From Ardenticatenaceae bacterium (lineage in GTDB: Bacteria > Chloroflexota > Anaerolineae > Promineifilales > Promineifilaceae), in assembly GCA_020634455.1 (NCBI GenBank), contig JACKBQ010000002.1:2152604-2216603 (forward strand): a DNA stretch of 64,000 nucleotides. The letters are read 5' to 3'. This document shows positions 8,855-16,830 of the stretch, one piece after another. The position numbers were made by a program, and so were the translations under genes. Numbering within the stretch: the first letter of the stretch is position 1; each line of letters begins with the position of its first letter. A model generated the notes under the pieces. The model saw only the letters and a program-made list of their open reading frames with translations, ran no database searches and was not told the origin of the DNA.

Positions 8855-10072
8855 TCAGGCTACCCAGCCCCAGATAAAAAATTGGGCAGAAAAATAAAGG
8901 TATAGCAGGAGTGAGGGGTACAAAATCAGGCGATGGATTTTGCTATTGGCTCCCCAGATCGCCAGCAGAAAAAAGGTGGGAAAGAAGGCCAGAGCATAGC
9001 GAGAAAATGAGTAGAGCGGCTTAAATTCTGAACTGGGCAGCAGCATGAACAATAGCAGCATGGCTGCGTACAACCCCCAGCCCAGCCAGTGCCGCCAGCG
9101 GAACAAAGCCACGATTGTGGTGCTGAGCAGCAGCCAGGTAATGAAAAAGTCGAACCAGAGCGTAAATTCACCAGAGCGGCCTGTGCCCAGGCCAAACATG
9201 CCCGGCAGCGCCCGCAGCAGGTCGGTGCCAGGGATGCCAGTGCGCTGGAACCAATATTCGGCGTACACGTTGCCCAGCGGCGGCAGCCCCAGCCAGGCGC
9301 GGAAAATTAGAAAAAGAACCAGCCCCAGTCCAGGCAAAAAAATGGTTGCGGCTTTGCCAAGCAAGCGCGGATGCCAGCCGCCAATCGGGTCAATTTTCCA
9401 TTTGCCTTGTCCCAGATGGCGCTGCCAAAAATGGTAAGCCAGCGGCACCACCAACACCCAGCCAGTCAGGCGGGTGAGCGCAGCCAGCAGCCCCAGCAAA
9501 CCGGCCCAGCCAAGCTGATCGTGCCGAAACGCCAGCCAGAGCGAGCCAAGCGTCAGCAGCAAAAAGAGCGATTCTGTGTACGGGGCAAACAAAAAGAAGC
9601 TGGTGGGGAAAAGCGCAAAGTAGACCAGAAGCCGGGTCGCATGTTCCGCGCCGAGCAAATCGCTGCCCACTTTGTGCAGCAAAATCAGCAAACCCAGCAG
9701 CGCGGCGTTGGATATGAGAATGCCGACCGCCAGGTGTGCGGTGTGGGAACCACCAACCAGCCCACCCAGCGCCCGCATCAGCAGCGGGTACAGTGGAGGA
9801 AAGACGGAATCTTCGGGGTGGGCATACCCTTGGGCGGCGATGCGGGTGTAATGCAGGGCGTCGAATCGCTGCCAGGGGCCAAGTAGCCACCCGGCTGCCC
9901 CGTCGTTGAGGATGGGCTGGCTGAGGTACGGCCGTATCCCCTCATTCACCTCATCTGGCACAGGGCTGGCCTGCTGAACCACCATCGCCCAGCCGCTCAA
10001 AAAGAGGCGCAGCAGCACAAAAATAATGAGCGCCTGGCGCACTGCGGGTTGCCGCCACAACGATTTTAGCAA
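8855..10072 (-). CDS. PIG-V-like membrane mannosyltransferase
   Basis: About 405 residues with around ten hydrophobic segments. The motif WQRFDALHYTRIAAQGY in the first external loop is the signature of the PIG-V family of GT-C glycosyltransferases, which use polyprenyl-phosphate sugars; FPPLYPLLMR follows. The frame opens with a GTG at 10240, but that codon sits in a hairpin behind the previous gene. A TTG at 10072 (LLKSLWRQ) has CGGAG eight bases upstream and puts a hydrophobic helix at the N-terminus, so I prefer it. It probably acts in cell-surface glycan assembly; the acceptor is unknown. Confidence 0.75.
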   Translation of the reverse strand: MLKSLWRQPAVRQALIIFVLLRLFLSGWAMVVQQASPVPDEVNEGIRPYLSQPILNDGAAGWLLGPWQRFDALHYTRIAAQGYAHPEDSVFPPLYPLLMRALGGLVGGSHTAHLAVGILISNAALLGLLILLHKVGSDLLGAEHATRLLVYFALFPTSFFLFAPYTESLFLLLTLGSLWLAFRHDQLGWAGLLGLLAALTRLTGWVLVVPLAYHFWQRHLGQGKWKIDPIGGWHPRLLGKAATIFLPGLGLVLFLIFRAWLGLPPLGNVYAEYWFQRTGIPGTDLLRALPGMFGLGTGRSGEFTLWFDFFITWLLLSTTIVALFRWRHWLGWGLYAAMLLLFMLLPSSEFKPLYSFSRYALAFFPTFFLLAIWGANSKIHRLILYPSLLLYLYFSAQFFIWGWVA

Positions 10073-10177
10073 TTGATTTTCTCCGAGTGTGCAAAATTTG
10101 GGCAAATCGTAACAACCCAGGGGAAATCGGGCAACTAGCAGAAGATGGCGGGGGCAGAAAAGCGGTGGCAATGAATT

Positions 10178-10220
10178 TCGCGCAAAGGCACAAAGGTTCC
10201 CCTTTGCGCCTCTGCGCGAG
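10178..10220. repeat. Word-repeat hairpin (CGCAAAGG type)
   Basis: TTCGCGCAAAGGCACAAAGG is followed by CCCCTTTGCGCCTCTGCGCG, giving an imperfect inverted repeat made of repeated seven-base words. It is one of about fifteen such intergenic elements in the window. Confidence 0.6.
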
Positions 10221-10237
10221 TTAATCAATTTACCTGA

Positions 10238-10265
10238 CACCCTGGTAATTAATTATCCCAGGGTG
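10238..10265. repeat. Hairpin behind the TauE gene
   Basis: CACCCTGG (10238-10245) and CCAGGGTG (10258-10265) form an 8-bp stem 12 bases after the TauE stop codon. There is no T-run, so it may protect a 3' end rather than terminate. The GTG at 10240 lies in this stem. Confidence 0.5.
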
Positions 10266-10276
10266 GGGAGGGTCTG

Positions 10277-11299
10277 TTAGGCATCGCCCATGGCGACGTA
10301 ATTTTTACGGTAGTAGAGCATTAACCAGAAAAGGACGGCGCAAATGGCAACGGCCGTTGCCGTAACCACAAATTGCGTGACACTGCTAAACGGGATGAGC
10401 CAAAGCGTGGTCGCCAGCTCCAAACCAATGAGGAACAGCAAGAACTTGATGATGCCATCCCGGTTAACTTTAGACGCGAAATAAGCGCCAAATGGTGCGC
10501 CTAGCACCACAATCGGCACGGCCACCAACCAGTAATTCCAGGCAATGCCCACATCTTGCGACACAACCCCGTGCAGGAAAAAGCCAACGACAGAATTCAG
10601 CCCCATGATGACAACGGTAGTCGGTGTGCTGATTTTTTCATTGATGCCAAAGGCGAGCGTCAGCACAATGAAGGTAAGCATATCAATGCCAGACCCGGTT
10701 TGGGCAGCAAAGGAGCCGCCTAACGTGCCTACCAACAAAAAAAGCGCCCGGTAGCGATTGTCCCAAGCGGGCAAATCGCTACGGGGTTCCCACTGAATAA
10801 ACCAGCGGGAGATGATCATGGCGACGCCAAAGGCGGTAGCCACAAAGGTAAACAAAATTTTGGGGTATGGGTTGGGGATGGTGAAGAGATAAGTGCCAAT
10901 AATCTGACCAAAAATACCGCCAATGGATACCCAGGTTATCACTTTTGGCAGGGTACGCACACGCTGGGCATAAATCATGACGCCCGCCATTGTCATCCCG
11001 ACGGATTGAATCATGAGGCCGAAGGTGCGGGCATCGCCTGAGGGAATATGCAGCACTTTGGTAAAGACAGGGAAGGCAACGGCTGCACCACCTTCGGCGG
11101 TAGCGCCTGCAACAAATGAGCCGAGGGTCATGGTTAGTGAAACAGGCCAATATTCCTGAAAAAGTTCCCAGCGATTGGCCAGGATCATATAACTGAACCA
11201 AAAAACGTATACAACGGCTAACAAGGCTGGATACAGCCATTTACGTGACTTGGCAGCAGCTACTTTTTGTGGCTGTTGGGCCGCAATATCAACTTTCAT
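10277..11299 (-). CDS. TauE/SafE-type membrane exporter
   Basis: 340 residues with about eight membrane helices. The repeated Gly-rich segments GSFVAGATAEGGAAVAFPVF and GTLGGSFAAQTGSGIDMLTF are the twin signature of TauE/SafE (DUF81) permeases, whose members export sulfite, sulfoacetate or other organic anions. The ATG at 11299 (MKVDIAAQQ) is chosen because GAGG lies nine bases upstream; the frame begins earlier at a TTG without a ribosome site. No sulfur genes are nearby, so the substrate cannot be inferred. Confidence 0.8.
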   Translation of the reverse strand: MKVDIAAQQPQKVAAAKSRKWLYPALLAVVYVFWFSYMILANRWELFQEYWPVSLTMTLGSFVAGATAEGGAAVAFPVFTKVLHIPSGDARTFGLMIQSVGMTMAGVMIYAQRVRTLPKVITWVSIGGIFGQIIGTYLFTIPNPYPKILFTFVATAFGVAMIISRWFIQWEPRSDLPAWDNRYRALFLLVGTLGGSFAAQTGSGIDMLTFIVLTLAFGINEKISTPTTVVIMGLNSVVGFFLHGVVSQDVGIAWNYWLVAVPIVVLGAPFGAYFASKVNRDGIIKFLLFLIGLELATTLWLIPFSSVTQFVVTATAVAICAVLFWLMLYYRKNYVAMGDA

Positions 11300-11488
11300 T
11301 TTGTGTACCTCGTGGAGTAACCGTTCGCTCCCTGTGAAAACTTTTGACGTTTTGCGCCAAAGTGCAGCAATGCTTGAAGAGAAAACCTTCAAAAGTCTGA
11401 ACGCTTACCATTTATGAAATGAATATTTGGGTGATTGGAATAGAAATGTGCCTTGAAAGTGTATGAAAATGAACTTACAAAATTACTT

Positions 11489-11986
11489 TCACTGATCGCT
11501 ATTCGCAAAGAGGGCGGTTTGGAGAAGGCGCAGGGATTGTTGTAGGGGTTCGGGCATGTCGGGGGTGTTTTCGAGGGTGGTGACGGTGTGGAAGGTACTG
11601 TTTTGTACGGCCGTAATCTCATACAAAAAGCGGTCGCAGCAGGTGTCTTCGGGCAGGTAGGTGGTATTTAGCTCAAAAAAGCCGGCGCTGTCCAGGCTGT
11701 TAAGCAGCTGGCTAACGGCTTCGGCGGAGAGTTCGGGCTGGATGGAGGTGTTGGTTTGAATACGGCCGTCTGTAAAAATGACCCACTCTTCATTGGCCCC
11801 GGCAATACCCCCGGAGCGTTTGAAGATTACGGCCGTATTTGAGGCAAAGGTAGCGGTGGGGACAGGCGTTGTTGTTTCTACTATTTCATCTTCCGGTGCG
11901 TGGGCAGTTTCCACTGAACAGCCCACCAAAAATGGCAACAACAGCACAAGAACGAACCAGCCCATCACCCTAAACTTGTTTTCCAT
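11489..11986 (-). CDS. Small lipoprotein of unknown function
   Basis: 165 residues. A signal peptide ends in the lipobox FLVGC at about residue 23, followed by a short Thr/Pro-rich stretch and a folded domain of about 115 residues (VIFKRSGGIAGANEEWVIFTDGRI ... TYLPEDTCCDRFLYEIT). I know similar 'protealysin-inhibitor-like' Chloroflexota proteins only vaguely and do not assign a function. A CC pair in the domain could form a disulfide. The ATG at 11986 gives MENKFRVMGW and a clean signal peptide. Confidence 0.6.
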   Translation of the reverse strand: MENKFRVMGWFVLVLLLPFLVGCSVETAHAPEDEIVETTTPVPTATFASNTAVIFKRSGGIAGANEEWVIFTDGRIQTNTSIQPELSAEAVSQLLNSLDSAGFFELNTTYLPEDTCCDRFLYEITAVQNSTFHTVTTLENTPDMPEPLQQSLRLLQTALFANSDQ

Positions 11987-12003
11987 CCCACTTTCCTCGC
12001 CTA

Positions 12004-12090
12004 AGTAAGCGGCCAGCAATAACTTCCCTTTTTGGAAGGCCGCTTACTCCAAGCCGTCCGCACAATTCCAATAACTTATTTGCGGACGGC
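12004..12090. repeat. Two tandem strong hairpins between GT and lipoprotein genes
   Basis: AGTAAGCGGCC (12004-12014) pairs with GGCCGCTTACT (12038-12048), and GCCGTCCGCA (12053-12062) pairs with TGCGGACGGC (12081-12090). Stems are 11 and 10 bp, perfect. They fill the gap between the glycosyltransferase stop and the lipoprotein start on the minus strand. No T-run follows. The 13-mer GCCGTCCGCACAA recurs at 18620-18632 behind another gene. Confidence 0.6.
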
Positions 12091-12092
12091 CA

Positions 12093-13388
12093 CTACGCCC
12101 CACCGTACATGGTTGAGATTCGTACGGTTAGAATTATACACCCATCCACAAGCAATATTGCAAGGTACGTCCAATTAAGCAGGGGTCCAAAATTGAGCGG
12201 CTTGCTCCCTTTTTCGCGGTTTTTAAGCATGAGATGCCCCGGCAAAAGGCGGTACAGGAAAAATGCCAGGGTGAACATGGCTGGAGAAAATAACGCCAAA
12301 ACAAACCGATTCCCTGACGAAATGGGCCAATACCAGGCATACAACAAACCGTAGCTAATAAAATAGCTGCCGATAAAAATCGTTAAAAATAAATGTGGCT
12401 TAAGTTTCTGCCAGAGGGTTTGACGATTACGCCACATCAATACAAAGGCAAAACCAACAAGCAGCCAAAAATAGATTGCATAACCGTAGCTAAATGTGGT
12501 CACAATTAAAATGACGAGTAGACCGTCCAAAAAGCGGGTGAAAATTTGCCCAGGCGTGTGTTCGCGAAAATATTTGGCGGCGGTGGGGATTTCCTCGATG
12601 GGTATGGTGGGCCAGCCAACCCGATCGTCGTGGTCTTTGGTGCCGGCCTCTACCTCGTCCCAACTATCGTACCAGAGGTAAAAGGTGGAATTGACGTTGT
12701 AAAAGTAATGGCCAAATTGCTGCCTGCTGTTTTGAATGTAGGGCCAGACGGTGATCAAAAACAAGAGCACGACGAGGGCGGGATTGGCCATCTGCTGCCA
12801 AAATTGGCGGTTGGGGCGCTGCCACGGCCGTTTCCCAACCCAACCCCACGCTGCCTGCCAAACGGCCGTAACCACATACAGAACCAACCCTGGCAGCACC
12901 GACGCTTTGGTCAGGTGCGCCACACCCAGAACGATGCCCGTGAAAACGGCCGTTTGCCACACACGCTCCCCAACAGGTCGCCACAGCAAGCGACACATCA
13001 GCAAATACGCCACAAAACTGAGCAAGTAAAACAGCAGTTCCGCCTGCACAAACGGCGCTTTAAACATGTACAAAGTAAAAGCATGAATGAGGAGGAGATT
13101 TACGGCCGTAAACAGCGGCAAATAACGACGAAAAATCCAAAACAAAATTGGCAAAATCAGCAGCGACAGCCCCACATTGAGTAGCTTGCCTCGCGCAAAA
13201 AACGCCTCTTCGCTTAGCCCCGGCTGGTACAGCAGCGATAGCAAAAATGGATAAACCGGCATCCGGTTGCGATCCGTTAACGCCGTATAGTTGGAACTTT
13301 TCAGCGCTTCGGCTGCTTGCAAATAAGCGCTTTGATCAGTGCGGGTGAGGTCCGTATTGACCAGCAAAAATTGTTGCCGCACACCCAA
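12093..13388 (-). CDS. Membrane glycosyltransferase (GT39/GT-C type), N-terminus uncertain
   Basis: About 431 residues from the first usual start codon (TTG at 13388), with ten or so hydrophobic helices. The loop SAYLQAAEALKSSNYTALTD and RNRMPVYPFLLSLLY fit the first external loop of dolichyl-phosphate-mannose-type transferases. The frame stays open upstream to a TAG at about 13475, and this stretch encodes a good membrane helix (QILIPVAVVLLTLLYFLG). No ATG, GTG or TTG occurs in that part; the only candidates are ATT at 13451 or ATA at 13463, the latter four bases behind GAGGTG. The true gene thus probably starts near 13463. It immediately follows holA. Confidence 0.7.
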   Translation of the reverse strand: MGVRQQFLLVNTDLTRTDQSAYLQAAEALKSSNYTALTDRNRMPVYPFLLSLLYQPGLSEEAFFARGKLLNVGLSLLILPILFWIFRRYLPLFTAVNLLLIHAFTLYMFKAPFVQAELLFYLLSFVAYLLMCRLLWRPVGERVWQTAVFTGIVLGVAHLTKASVLPGLVLYVVTAVWQAAWGWVGKRPWQRPNRQFWQQMANPALVVLLFLITVWPYIQNSRQQFGHYFYNVNSTFYLWYDSWDEVEAGTKDHDDRVGWPTIPIEEIPTAAKYFREHTPGQIFTRFLDGLLVILIVTTFSYGYAIYFWLLVGFAFVLMWRNRQTLWQKLKPHLFLTIFIGSYFISYGLLYAWYWPISSGNRFVLALFSPAMFTLAFFLYRLLPGHLMLKNREKGSKPLNFGPLLNWTYLAILLVDGCIILTVRISTMYGGA

Positions 13389-13472
13389 AAAATACAGCAG
13401 CGTCAGCAGTACAACCGCAACTGGAATTAAAATTTGCCGATTTTGCTCAATGCGTGCGCGTATGACACACCT

Positions 13473-14429
13473 CTACGGCGAAACAGTTAAACTGGCAACC
13501 AGCAAATTCAGCGCGGTGGTCATATCGTTTTTGCCGGTTTTTACATCCACGTCAATGCCCAGCAAGTGACGATAGATTTGCTCAAGCTGGGCCATGCTGA
13601 ACCCCTGGCACTGCTGGTACAGCTTGCCCACCACAAAGCTGTGCATTTTCAGCTCCTGACTGATGGCAGGCGGCCGTTTTCCCTCGTCGGCCAGCTCTTT
13701 TACCTGAATCAGCAAGCGAAACTGACGAATAAACATGGAAAAAAGGTAGAACGGATCAGCCCCTTCGCGGAATTTTTCCTGAAGCAGCTGCGAGGCTCTT
13801 TTGCTGTTGCGATTGCCCAACGCATCCACCAAATCAAAAATGCTGGCTTCCGCTGCGTAGGGACTCAATAGCTTCACTTCGTCCGACTGAATCTCTTCGC
13901 CGTTGCAGTAGCGCAGCAGCTTTTCAATTTCGCGGCTTAAGATTTCCATCTGGCTGCCAATATTGACGGCTAGCATGTGGGTGGCCTGGGGCGAGATACG
14001 GCCGTTTTCCTCCTCCACCTTTTGCTTAATCCACCGCTCCAGCGCTGCCCCCTCCGGTTTGCTGAACTGCTTCACATAGCCGCTTTTCTCGCTTTCTGCC
14101 AGCTTCACCAGCGGATCATTGCCCCGCAGATTTTGCGATTCCAAAAAAAGCAGTCGCGTCGTTTCTGGCAGATTAGGCAAGTATTCCAAAAGCTGTTTCT
14201 GGTACGATTTATCCAGCTTGCCGCTTAGTAAATCGCGCACGATGACCAGCCGCACCTTGGCCAAAAATGGCATCGCGCTGGCCGCCTGTTGCAGCTGCGA
14301 GAAGCTCACATTGCCTTCCAGCTTCGTTGTGTTCAAATCCAGCATCGCCGGATCGCCCAACTTGCCAATCAGTTGGCTCACTGTTTCTTGCTGCGCGTGG
14401 CTATCATCGCCGTGGAAAATGTAAAACAT
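13473..14429 (-). CDS. holA: DNA polymerase III delta subunit
   Basis: The clamp-loader subunit that opens the beta clamp. 318 residues, the usual length. The start MFYIFHGDDSHAQQETVSQL, the AAA+-like middle (MPFLAKVRLVIVRDLLSGK), LPETTRLLFLE and the C-terminal collar region (ISPQATHMLAVNIGSQMEI; ASIFDLVDALGNRNSKRA) match HolA. As is normal for delta, no active Walker A is present. The ATG at 14429 follows a word-repeat palindrome at 14449-14484. The membrane glycosyltransferase gene follows directly. Confidence 0.9.
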   Translation of the reverse strand: MFYIFHGDDSHAQQETVSQLIGKLGDPAMLDLNTTKLEGNVSFSQLQQAASAMPFLAKVRLVIVRDLLSGKLDKSYQKQLLEYLPNLPETTRLLFLESQNLRGNDPLVKLAESEKSGYVKQFSKPEGAALERWIKQKVEEENGRISPQATHMLAVNIGSQMEILSREIEKLLRYCNGEEIQSDEVKLLSPYAAEASIFDLVDALGNRNSKRASQLLQEKFREGADPFYLFSMFIRQFRLLIQVKELADEGKRPPAISQELKMHSFVVGKLYQQCQGFSMAQLEQIYRHLLGIDVDVKTGKNDMTTALNLLVASLTVSP

Positions 14430-14448
14430 GCTAAAGCATGTAATTTAG

Positions 14449-14484
14449 TAATTAGTCATTGGGTAATTACCCAATGACTAATTA
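14449..14484. repeat. Perfect 36-bp palindrome (word-repeat family)
   Basis: The left arm TAATTAGTCATTGGGTAA is followed without a loop by its exact reverse complement. Flanking copies of ATTACCCAAT and ATTACTCAAT continue to 14500. The same words occur at 6884-6905. It lies between the DUF6391 gene and holA, which run in the same direction, and the right flank supplies the DUF6391 stop codon. Confidence 0.85.
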
Positions 14485-14493
14485 CCCAATTAC

Positions 14494-15066
14494 TCAATTT
14501 ACCGTCGTAATCCGATAAGATTTTGCATTTGTCTGGCTGCTGCCCGTAAGCAACAGCTGGAACAGTCGCGTTACCGGGGATGGCTGCACAGGGCGGATGC
14601 TTTGCAGTTCCATCTCCTGCAAATTCCCCTCCACTGTGTACTTTGCCTGTAGCTGCACCCCAATGGGGCGCGAAATGATCAGGGCAAAAACTACGGCCAA
14701 TATTGCCGTTGGCAGCGCACTTAGCAGCACAGTCAAATTCATGGTTTGCTGCTTTTGTCGCCGCTGTTCAAAAGCAAAGGATGCCTGGGCAGCGAGCGCG
14801 GCCATTGTGGCGGTGGTTAGCAAAACCGTGCCGCAGTTGGGATGGACGGCCAGTTGGTGCTCACCTTTTTTCATACGGCCGTATGCTTCCCGCACCGCAT
14901 TGGCCACATCCTCTTCCGAGACGTCGCCGTAAATATTCAGGCTAAATCCTTTGTGATTTGAGTTACCCTGGGCGCTAAAATTTTTGTGCTTTTCGCTAAG
15001 CACATGAATGGTTGCGTGTTCCAAACCGTGATTGCGGCGCACGCGGCTGATGAGTTGAGCAAGCAT
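14494..15066 (-). CDS. DUF6391-like membrane protein
   Basis: 190 residues. The N-terminal part (RRNHGLEHATIHVLSEKH...FSLNIYGDVSEEDVANAV) matches the DUF6391 family that I know from cyanobacteria and Chloroflexota. VHPNCGTVLLTTATMAALAA and ILAVVFALIISRPIG form two membrane segments. The function is unknown. The ATG follows GGAGG. The last codons and the stop (ACG GTA AAT TGA) run into the word-repeat GTAATTGGGTAAT, exactly as at the end of the CYTH gene. Confidence 0.65.
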   Translation of the reverse strand: MLAQLISRVRRNHGLEHATIHVLSEKHKNFSAQGNSNHKGFSLNIYGDVSEEDVANAVREAYGRMKKGEHQLAVHPNCGTVLLTTATMAALAAQASFAFEQRRQKQQTMNLTVLLSALPTAILAVVFALIISRPIGVQLQAKYTVEGNLQEMELQSIRPVQPSPVTRLFQLLLTGSSQTNAKSYRITTVN

Positions 15067-15079
15067 AAGGCCTCCACTG

Positions 15080-15112
15080 AGAACTACGATTTCCCTTAGA
15101 AACCGTAGTTCT
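15080..15112. repeat. Hairpin between murE and the DUF6391 gene
   Basis: AGAACTACG (15080-15088) pairs with CGTAGTTCT (15104-15112), extended by TTTC/GAAA. It lies 31 bases after the murE stop and 14 bases before the DUF6391 start. Without a T-run it may be a processing or attenuation site. Confidence 0.5.
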
Positions 15113-15143
15113 GGAATTAATTCAACGGGTCAATCGTAAATCG

Positions 15144-16802
15144 TTACGCGCCAATCGTCAATTTGAAATCATGATCAAAAGTGGGCAGGCCAAGATCGGG
15201 CATCGGTTCACCCGCCAGGAAGGCATCCAGTGCTGCTTCGGTGGCGTGGATGTCGTCCCAAGGGTACTCGGTGGTGATGAAGCACATGGATTGCTCGTGC
15301 CCTTTGCCCGCCACCAGCACAAAGTCTTCCGGGCGGGCCAGGTGCAGGGCAAAGTGGATCGCTTGCCCCCGATCGGGGATGCGCCAGTAGGTTTGGCCTT
15401 CCACGCCACCCTGCGCCGCGCAGCCTGCGGCCATCGCCGCCAAAATGTCATCCAGCGATTCGGTGCGCGGGTCTTCAGCGGTGAGGATGGTGAGATCGGC
15501 CAGTTGGGTAGAGATTTCGGCCATCATGCGGCGTTTTTCCGGGTCGCGCTTGCCTGCGCTGCCAAAGACGGTGATGATACGGCCGTTCCTCCCCATCTGC
15601 CGCAAAATCCCTCGTGCCGCCTGAATTGCCTTCTCCAATCCATCTGGCGTGTGGGCAAAATCGACGTGCACAATAAATTTCTGTCCGCGCTGAATCTGGT
15701 GCATACGGCCGTGTATCTGCCCCACCGCCTGCAACCCTTTTTGAATAACCTCCGGGGCAATGCCCAGCGCCAATCCCGCGCCAGCGGCAGCCAGGATGTT
15801 GGCCACGTTAAAAATGCCCAGCAGCGGCGAGCGCACCGGCAGCGCCTCGTCGCCCAGGTGCAGGGTGAAGCTAGAACCGCTGGGGTCGGTCACCAGCTCG
15901 GTAACGTGCAGATCGGCGGCGGGGTTGTGCAGGCTATAGCTAATCTGGCGCAGGGCGGCGATGGCCGCCAGGCGGGTGTAGGAGCTGTCGTCCAGGTTGA
16001 GGATGGCCGTTTTAATGACCTGTGCCGGTTTGTGCGGCGTGGCGTCGTTGTGGGCCACGTTGCGGAAGAGGCGCTCTTTGGCCTGGGCATATTCCTCGAA
16101 GCTGCCATGGTAATCCAGATGCTCGTGGGTGATGTTGGTGATGACGGCGATGTCGAAGGATACGGCCGTTACCCGATGCTGCGCCAATCCGTGCGAGGTG
16201 GTTTCCAAAATGCAATGGGTCATGCCTGCGTCCACCATCTGGCGCAGGTAGCGTTGCACCACGGGCGCTTCCGGGGTGCTCACGTGCAGCTCCAGCGCTT
16301 CTTCGCGGTCGCCAATGATGGCCTTGAGGGTGCTGACCATGCCCGTGCGCAGGCCAGCGGCGCGCAAAATGCCGTAGGTCAGGTCGGCGGTGCTGGTTTT
16401 GCCGTTGGTGCCCGTCACGCCAACCATGACGAGCTGTTGGCTGGGGAAGCCATACCACGCCGCCGACAGCCAGGCCAGTGTTTCGGCGGTGTTTGGCACC
16501 TGCCAGTAGACGACGTTTTCCGGGATGGTTAGCCCCAATTCTTGAGGCGATTTTTGGGCCAGGATGAAGGTCGCGCCCAGTTCAATCGCTTTGCCAATCC
16601 AAGGGTGGCCGTCGCTGCCGGTGCGCAGGCGGGCGACAAAGCTGCTGCCGGGCTGCACCTCGCTGGTTTTCTCGGTGAACATCTGGATGGCAACATCGGG
16701 GCCGTGGTAGGGGGGCGGTTGCAGGTGGGGGGTGTTGGCAACGGCCGTTTGCCAGTCGGCCAGCAGTTGTTTAATGGATCGAGTAGTAAATTGACTTTTC
16801 AC
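15144..16802 (-). CDS. murE: UDP-N-acetylmuramoyl-tripeptide synthetase
   Basis: Adds the third amino acid to UDP-MurNAc-L-Ala-D-Glu in the cytoplasm during peptidoglycan synthesis. 552 residues, slightly longer than usual. The ATP loop GVTGTNGKTSTADL, the carbamylated-Lys region (YAQAKERLF) and THEHLDYHGSFEEY are present. The third-residue pocket reads EDPRTE: the Arg of the diaminopimelate-type DNPR motif is kept but Asn is Asp, so the amino acid added is not certain. The start is a GTG at 16802 inside a word-repeat, three bases after the DUF711 stop; I see no better start. No other mur gene is adjacent. Confidence 0.92.
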   Translation of the reverse strand: MKSQFTTRSIKQLLADWQTAVANTPHLQPPPYHGPDVAIQMFTEKTSEVQPGSSFVARLRTGSDGHPWIGKAIELGATFILAQKSPQELGLTIPENVVYWQVPNTAETLAWLSAAWYGFPSQQLVMVGVTGTNGKTSTADLTYGILRAAGLRTGMVSTLKAIIGDREEALELHVSTPEAPVVQRYLRQMVDAGMTHCILETTSHGLAQHRVTAVSFDIAVITNITHEHLDYHGSFEEYAQAKERLFRNVAHNDATPHKPAQVIKTAILNLDDSSYTRLAAIAALRQISYSLHNPAADLHVTELVTDPSGSSFTLHLGDEALPVRSPLLGIFNVANILAAAGAGLALGIAPEVIQKGLQAVGQIHGRMHQIQRGQKFIVHVDFAHTPDGLEKAIQAARGILRQMGRNGRIITVFGSAGKRDPEKRRMMAEISTQLADLTILTAEDPRTESLDDILAAMAAGCAAQGGVEGQTYWRIPDRGQAIHFALHLARPEDFVLVAGKGHEQSMCFITTEYPWDDIHATEAALDAFLAGEPMPDLGLPTFDHDFKLTIGA

Positions 16803-16830
16803 TTTTTACTTATCACTTTTTACTGGATTA
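16790..16830. repeat. Word-repeat element overlapping DUF711 end and murE start
   Basis: On the minus strand, GTAAAAAGTGATAAGTAAAA followed by AGTGAAAAGT spans the DUF711 C-terminal codons, its stop and the GTG start of murE. It is made of AAAAGTGA/GATAAGTA words shared with 3815-3865, 61886-61945 and 63055-63074. Confidence 0.7.

Noticed and set aside
15171..16532. 453-codon open frame antisense to murE
   Set aside because: It lies wholly opposite a clear murE and shows no domain; high GC keeps it open.
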